DNA of 64,000 bases from Holdemania massiliensis (GTDB lineage Bacteria > Bacillota_I > Bacilli_A > Erysipelotrichales > Erysipelotrichaceae), in assembly GCF_022440805.1 (NCBI RefSeq), contig NZ_JAKNTK010000001.1:1984001-2048000 (forward strand), given 5' to 3'. Positions 59,677-64,000 of this stretch are shown piece after piece. The position numbers and the translations under genes were made by a program. Under the pieces are notes generated by a model. That model was not told where the DNA came from, searched no databases, and saw nothing but the letters and a program-made list of their open reading frames with translations. The stretch's first letter is position 1; each line of letters opens with the position of its first letter.

Positions 59677-61616
59677 ACCATCCGGAAGCGTTGCGCTGGC
59701 TTTTGTGCGCAGTAATCAGTCTGTGTCTGCCGGAAGCTTTTTGGGGTGTTGGCTTGCTTTTCAGCGCGGTATTTGTCTTAATTGGAACACCGCGATCCCG
59801 GCGTTTATTCATGACACTTCGGATTTTGGCCATCCTTGCAATTTTAAGTATTCAGCTGCAGCCCGCCCCGTTCGTTTCTGGTTCTTGCTTCTCGGGAACG
59901 GTTACCTCCGTTTCCGCCGGGAGTTTTGTACTGCAGAGTGAACAGGGACGCTTTCAGGTGATCAGCAAAACCTTGCCCGGTTTGGATGATCAGGTCCAGG
60001 TCGAGGGAATCAGTCAGGCATTTGATGAAAACGATTCCTTTTATGGCTTTGATGCAAAGGCCTGGTCACTTCGGGAAAGGTTAAACGGCCGGATTTATGC
60101 GGATACGCTTGAAATTGGACGTCAAGGGAAAACGCCGCGGGCTTTCCTGCAGCGGCGGATTGCCGCCATTTTCGATCCGCTTCAGCGGGCGCTGGCCAAT
60201 AAGTTTATTCTTGGCGTTAACGAACGGGAAACGGGTCTGGCGATTCTGCTTCACTGCGGATTCCAATACAGCGTGATCCTGGGCGGCTTTGCCACGATCT
60301 GCGGATGGTTTTGGAAACCGCGTATCGTTCGCTGGATGCGCTTAGGTACGGCGCTGGGCATTGCGGTCATCCTGCACTTTCCGTATCCCTTGATCCGCTT
60401 ATCCCTGAATGAAGGCTTTCGGTTTCTTTCTGGCGTTGATCGAATTGAAAAGTTTGAAATGAAATGGACGCTGTTGTTGCTTCTGGCACCGCGCCGCGTA
60501 GCCACGGCAGCCTTTCTGCTTCCATTTGCCTTTGCGCTGTGTGCCTTGTTTCCCTTCCGCCAATCCCCGCGAATATCACGGTACAATCTCAGCTGGTGTC
60601 TGCAGAGCGGGCTGTTTCACTCCGTCAGTCCTGTGATGGTATTGGGAATGCAGCCGCTGCGTTGGGGATTGGGGTTGTGTACACTGGGCTGTTTGGGCGG
60701 GCTGATCTGGCCGCCAGGATTCACCTTCAGTACCACGCTGGCAGGTTTTCTGGATCGTCTGGTTCAGCTTGGTGGCGTGCTTCCGGGAAAGCTTTCATGG
60801 ATCGTTGTTGTATTGGCGAGCCTAACCGGCTTGTTGATGAAACGCCATCGCGCAATTGTTTTCAGTTTTCTGTTAATCCTGTGGACGGTTTTCGGCTGGT
60901 GGCATCCCTGGGCCAGTCTGACGCTGATCGACGTCGGCCAGGGCGACAGTCTTCTGCTGCGTCTGCCGTATAATCAAGGCAACATACTGATTGATACCGG
61001 CAAACCTGCGGCTTGGGATCAGGTCGAGGCGATGTTGGAAGGGGAAGGCATCCGCAGGCTGGATGCTTTGATTCTGACGCATCAGGATGAGGATCACAGC
61101 GGAAATAAGGAAGCCTTGATCGAACGCTATCATCCTTCGAGCGTTGTTGAAGAGCTGGATGAACCGCTGACAATAGGTGGCCTGACACTATTCAATCTAA
61201 ATGTCGATCCTGATTCTGACGAAAGCAACGAAAACAGTCTTGTGCTGCTTTTGCGGATGAATGATCTGACGATGCTTTTATCCGGTGATGCGCCGGTGGA
61301 GGTTGAACAGAAGATCCTGAATCAAATCCCCGGCCTGCGCGCGGATGTGATCAAGCTGGGACATCATGGAAGCCAAACTTCCAGCTGTCAGCGCTGGCTG
61401 AAAACACTTCAGCCCAAGCTTGCGTTAAATTCCAGCGGCCGCGGCAATCGCTACGGACATCCGCATCCCGATGTTGTCCGAAGGCTGCAAGACTGCCGGA
61501 TCCCACTTCTGGATACACAGCAGGAAGGCGATATCCGCATTGTCATGACGCCGATTTGTAATTTCCTTTTTACCGCGCGCCGGGGATTTGCTATAATAGG
61601 GGAGGTGATTCGATGA
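59673..61616 (+). CDS. comEC: DNA uptake channel protein ComEC
   Basis: A 647-residue membrane protein, the channel for transforming DNA. N-terminal helices and an OB-like region (about residues 60-135) are followed by a multi-helix competence domain and a C-terminal metallo-beta-lactamase domain starting near LIDVGQGDSLLLRLP, with the DEDH metal motif in ILTHQDEDHSGN and LGHHGSQTSS. It is somewhat shorter than Bacillus ComEC (776). ATG 59673 overlaps the comEA stop; an ORF start further up is inside comEA. It overlaps holA. Confidence 0.9.
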   Translation: MNHPEALRWLLCAVISLCLPEAFWGVGLLFSAVFVLIGTPRSRRLFMTLRILAILAILSIQLQPAPFVSGSCFSGTVTSVSAGSFVLQSEQGRFQVISKTLPGLDDQVQVEGISQAFDENDSFYGFDAKAWSLRERLNGRIYADTLEIGRQGKTPRAFLQRRIAAIFDPLQRALANKFILGVNERETGLAILLHCGFQYSVILGGFATICGWFWKPRIVRWMRLGTALGIAVILHFPYPLIRLSLNEGFRFLSGVDRIEKFEMKWTLLLLLAPRRVATAAFLLPFAFALCALFPFRQSPRISRYNLSWCLQSGLFHSVSPVMVLGMQPLRWGLGLCTLGCLGGLIWPPGFTFSTTLAGFLDRLVQLGGVLPGKLSWIVVVLASLTGLLMKRHRAIVFSFLLILWTVFGWWHPWASLTLIDVGQGDSLLLRLPYNQGNILIDTGKPAAWDQVEAMLEGEGIRRLDALILTHQDEDHSGNKEALIERYHPSSVVEELDEPLTIGGLTLFNLNVDPDSDESNENSLVLLLRMNDLTMLLSGDAPVEVEQKILNQIPGLRADVIKLGHHGSQTSSCQRWLKTLQPKLALNSSGRGNRYGHPHPDVVRRLQDCRIPLLDTQQEGDIRIVMTPICNFLFTARRGFAIIGEVIR

Positions 61617-62572
61617 ACTATTTATTGTACGGGTCGGAAACGTATCGGCTGAAGAAAAAACTGGACGAACTGCTGAAAGCAAACGATCCGGAAAACACAG
61701 GCATGAACACGGTGGTCTACGATGCAGGCAGCGCCGATTTTCAGCTTCGTGCGGTTCTGGAGGACGCCTGGACCATTCCGTTTTTTGCGGAAAAGAAAAC
61801 GGTGGTGGTCCGCAATCCGGTATTTTTAACGCCGTCAGGATCCTTGAATGATAAGGACGGCAAAGCTCTTGAGGAATATCTCAACCAGGCTTGTCCGAGC
61901 ACAGATCTGATCTTCTGCGGTGAATTTGACAGCTTGGATCAGCGCAAGAAGCTCGTCAAGCTGGTTTTGAAGACCTGCCGGGTGTTCACGATGAAGCGGA
62001 TGGATGAGCGGGAGTTTCGTTCTTATGTCAACCAGCAGCTGTCCGCCCATCAGCTGATTCTGTCGCGGGATGCGATGGAGGAATTGATGCAGCGGCTGCC
62101 GTTGGATATGGAAAGTTTTCATCAGGAGCTGATCAAGCTGACGCTGTATGGAACCAAGATCAGCCGCGATGATATCGTGCATCTGGTCAGCCGGCCGCTG
62201 GATGAGGATGTGTTCCATCTGGTCAACGCGGTCATCACCCATAACCTGAAACAAGCGATGCATTTGTGGAAGGATCTGGATTCCTTGAATAAAGATCCGA
62301 TCTATCTGGTCGCCTTGCTGGCCTCACAGTTTCGTTTAATGGCGCAGGTGCGGATGCTCAGCGATCGAAGAATGAGTGAATCGATGATCGCTCAGCAGCT
62401 GAAGGTTCATCCGTTTCGGGTTAAGAAAGCCCATGAAGCGGTGGCCCGGCTGAATTCTGAGCGGCTTTTGGAAATTTTAAATGATCTGGCAGAGCTGGAT
62501 CAACGCTTTAAAAGCGGTACGCTGGATCGGAAGCTGGGTTTTGAGATGTTTTTAATCAAAGCCGCACGGTAG
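61613..62572 (+). CDS. holA: DNA polymerase III delta subunit
   Basis: A 319-residue clamp-loader subunit. NYLLYGSETYRLKKKLDELL, WTIPFFAEKKTVVVRNP and PIYLVALLASQFRLMAQV are typical of HolA in Firmicutes. It follows comEC, as in Bacillus. GGGGAGG precedes the ATG. Confidence 0.93.
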   Translation: MNYLLYGSETYRLKKKLDELLKANDPENTGMNTVVYDAGSADFQLRAVLEDAWTIPFFAEKKTVVVRNPVFLTPSGSLNDKDGKALEEYLNQACPSTDLIFCGEFDSLDQRKKLVKLVLKTCRVFTMKRMDEREFRSYVNQQLSAHQLILSRDAMEELMQRLPLDMESFHQELIKLTLYGTKISRDDIVHLVSRPLDEDVFHLVNAVITHNLKQAMHLWKDLDSLNKDPIYLVALLASQFRLMAQVRMLSDRRMSESMIAQQLKVHPFRVKKAHEAVARLNSERLLEILNDLAELDQRFKSGTLDRKLGFEMFLIKAAR

Positions 62573-62653
62573 AGAAGCAGCCGCAGAAAATAGAAATCCA
62601 ATGGGAATGGACAGCGAAACAAATAAGAACGCTGATAGAATAAAGGGAGTGTT

Positions 62654-63961
62654 ATGATGGATTCATTAAAGGAACTGTATAAAATCGGTCCGGGTCCCAG
62701 CAGCTCACATACGCTGGGGCCGCAGCGGGCCTGCCAGCTGTATAAAGCGGAATACGGCGAAAAACTGCATCATGTGGAAGTTGAACTGTATGGCTCGTTA
62801 TCTTTGACCGGCAAGGGTCATCTGACCGACTACATTATCCGCAAAACTTTTGAACCAGCGAAAACGACGATTTTCTTTTTAAAGGACTGGAAGGAAAGCT
62901 TTCCCAACGGTTTTTATATCCGCGGCTATAACGAAGCCCATCAGCTGCTGGCAAAATGGACTGTTTTCTCGGTTGGCGGCGGGTCTATAAAAATTCTGGA
63001 AAAGCATCTGGAAACCGGCGAGAATGTCTATCCTGAAAATTCCATGCAGAGTATCCGTGAGGTCTGTGAGCGGGAAAAGATCGGTTTCGCCGAATATGCG
63101 CTGCGTGCCGAGGAAGGCTTGGAAGTCTATCTCGATACGATTTTGACGGCCATGCTCGCTTCGGTGAAGCAGGGCCTGCAGGCCAGCGGTATCCTGCCGG
63201 GGCGGTTAAAAATGGAGCGGGCAGCGAAAGCGATGCTGCTGCAGGCCGGAACGATTGAAGAGGAAGCCGAGCGGTCAAAGATGCGCTTAGCCGCCTATGC
63301 CTATGCGGCCAGCGAACAGAATGCTTCAGCCGGAACGGTGGTCACGGCTCCGACGCTGGGCTCCTGCGGCGTCATGGCGGCGCTGATGTACTATTATTAT
63401 AACGATCGCCAGATCACCCGCGGCAAGCTGGTCAAAGCTTTAGCGGTGGCGGGATTGTTCGGCGATCTGATCAAAACCAACGCAACGATCTCCGGCGCAG
63501 TCGGCGGCTGTCAGGCAGAAATCGGCGCAGCGTGTGCGATGGCGGCGGCGGCAGCGGCTTATTTAAATGGCATGAACTGCGCTCAGATTGAATATGCTGC
63601 AGAAATCGGCATGGAACACCATCTGGGACTGACGTGTGATCCGGTTGGCGGCTATGTCATCATTCCTTGTATTGAACGCAATGCGGTAGCGGTGCTGCGC
63701 GCGCTGGACGCGATGTCCTTAGCGCGGACGATGAGCCGGGTGAAAAAGAACCGCGTCAGCTTCGACGTTGTCGTGAAGACGATGAATTATACCGGCAAGC
63801 ATCTGCCGATTGAGTTGAAGGAAACTTCCCTGGGCGGTCTGGCCAAAGAGGTTCAGATTGTCCCGGAGGAGCATCCTTCGTGTCTGGATGGTCATTTGAT
63901 CGTTGAAGAAGCCGTCATGGAAAACGATGTGCTGGCTTCCCCGATCCGCTTTGATCTATGA
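62654..63961 (+). CDS. L-serine dehydratase, iron-sulfur type, single chain
   Basis: A 435-residue enzyme deaminating serine to pyruvate. The N terminus GPGPSSSHTLGPQRA is the beta (SdaAB) motif. The alpha part has GTVVTAPTLGSCGVMAAL, GGCQAEIGAACAMAAAAAA and GLTCDPVGGYV; these Cys hold the 4Fe-4S cluster. Both regions are fused in one chain, as in Escherichia SdaA, whereas Bacillus has separate chains. GGGAG precedes two adjacent ATGs. It overlaps the next gene by four bases. Confidence 0.92.
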   Translation: MMDSLKELYKIGPGPSSSHTLGPQRACQLYKAEYGEKLHHVEVELYGSLSLTGKGHLTDYIIRKTFEPAKTTIFFLKDWKESFPNGFYIRGYNEAHQLLAKWTVFSVGGGSIKILEKHLETGENVYPENSMQSIREVCEREKIGFAEYALRAEEGLEVYLDTILTAMLASVKQGLQASGILPGRLKMERAAKAMLLQAGTIEEEAERSKMRLAAYAYAASEQNASAGTVVTAPTLGSCGVMAALMYYYYNDRQITRGKLVKALAVAGLFGDLIKTNATISGAVGGCQAEIGAACAMAAAAAAYLNGMNCAQIEYAAEIGMEHHLGLTCDPVGGYVIIPCIERNAVAVLRALDAMSLARTMSRVKKNRVSFDVVVKTMNYTGKHLPIELKETSLGGLAKEVQIVPEEHPSCLDGHLIVEEAVMENDVLASPIRFDL

Positions 63962-64000
63962 GTAATCCGACGCCCAAAACAGAGAAGATTGTCCATCCTT
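63958..64000 (+). CDS. Start of an unknown gene, cut by the window end
   Basis: ATG 63958 overlaps the dehydratase stop (ATGA) and opens a frame that continues to the edge. The 14 visible residues (MSNPTPKTEKIVHP) do not allow a product to be named. Confidence 0.55.
   Translation, partial: MSNPTPKTEKIVHP

Noticed and set aside
59643..59941. Second ORF overlapping the comEC start
   Set aside because: Only a shadow frame; comEC itself carries the recognisable domains.

Overview
The window is a gene-dense chromosomal stretch of a spore-forming, low-to-mid GC Firmicute. The spoIIAB-sigF-spoVA cluster shows a sporulation programme. T-box leaders on trpS and alaS, a CcpA-type cre site, Spx, IreB, YitT and SpoVA proteins are all Firmicutes traits. 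Codon choice, the lack of spoVAA/AB, and the DUF4358/SGNH lipoprotein pair suggest Erysipelotrichia (a Holdemania-like genome). The lineage is inference; no rRNA is present. There is no prophage, insertion sequence or CRISPR array.

Layout. 1-5745: end of the forespore sigma operon (spoIIAB', sigF), spoVAC-AD-AEb-AF, then the condensin subunits scpA-scpB. 5878-8830: two overlapping lipoprotein genes and an ABC-F ATPase. 8831-9591: a non-coding stretch with palindromic direct repeats. 9592-13403: purine operon purC-purF-purB behind a layered leader (promoter, guanine-type riboswitch, a 12-codon ORF with a strong Shine-Dalgarno, intrinsic terminator). 13561-14976 (-): CstA-type transporter. 15321-20932: catabolite-controlled sugar operon (PfkB kinase, mannose-family PTS IIB-IIC-IID-IIA, ceramidase-like protein, DeoR regulator). 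21099-24838: two collagen-like proteins with Cys-rich heads and a family-2 glycosyltransferase overlapping the second one, resembling a spore-surface glycoprotein locus. 25050-29414: WYL and AraC regulators, a radical SAM protein and unknown membrane or secreted proteins. 29477-32288 (-): purA and gltX. 32676-33645: two identical tRNA-Gln(CUG) genes in inverted orientation around a YkvA-like gene. 33787-41859: M42 peptidase, B12-type radical SAM protein, rdgB, trmL, small membrane proteins and a RidA protein with a Cys/Gly tail. 42185-45671: ComK-like regulator, an asparagine-synthase-like protein without the catalytic Cys2, and YitT. 45682-53022: trpS (-, T-box), spx, mnmA, CPBP protease, recD2 and an AI-2E family transporter. 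53035-64000: alaS (T-box), ireB-ruvX-DUF1292-mltG-udk-greA, comEA-comEC-holA, L-serine dehydratase and the first codons of another gene.

How it fits together. Sporulation and spore-coat functions (sigF, spoVA, collagen-like proteins plus glycosyltransferase) and natural transformation functions (ComK-like regulator, ComEA, ComEC) sit among housekeeping genes. The least ordinary parts are the purC leader, the collagen-glycosyltransferase locus, the ComK-like/asparagine-synthase pair, the PTS-ceramidase operon, the inverted tRNA-Gln pair and the Cys-tailed RidA. Promoter, operator and riboswitch calls come from reading the sequence only. Gene names rest on recognised motifs and gene order, not on a database search.
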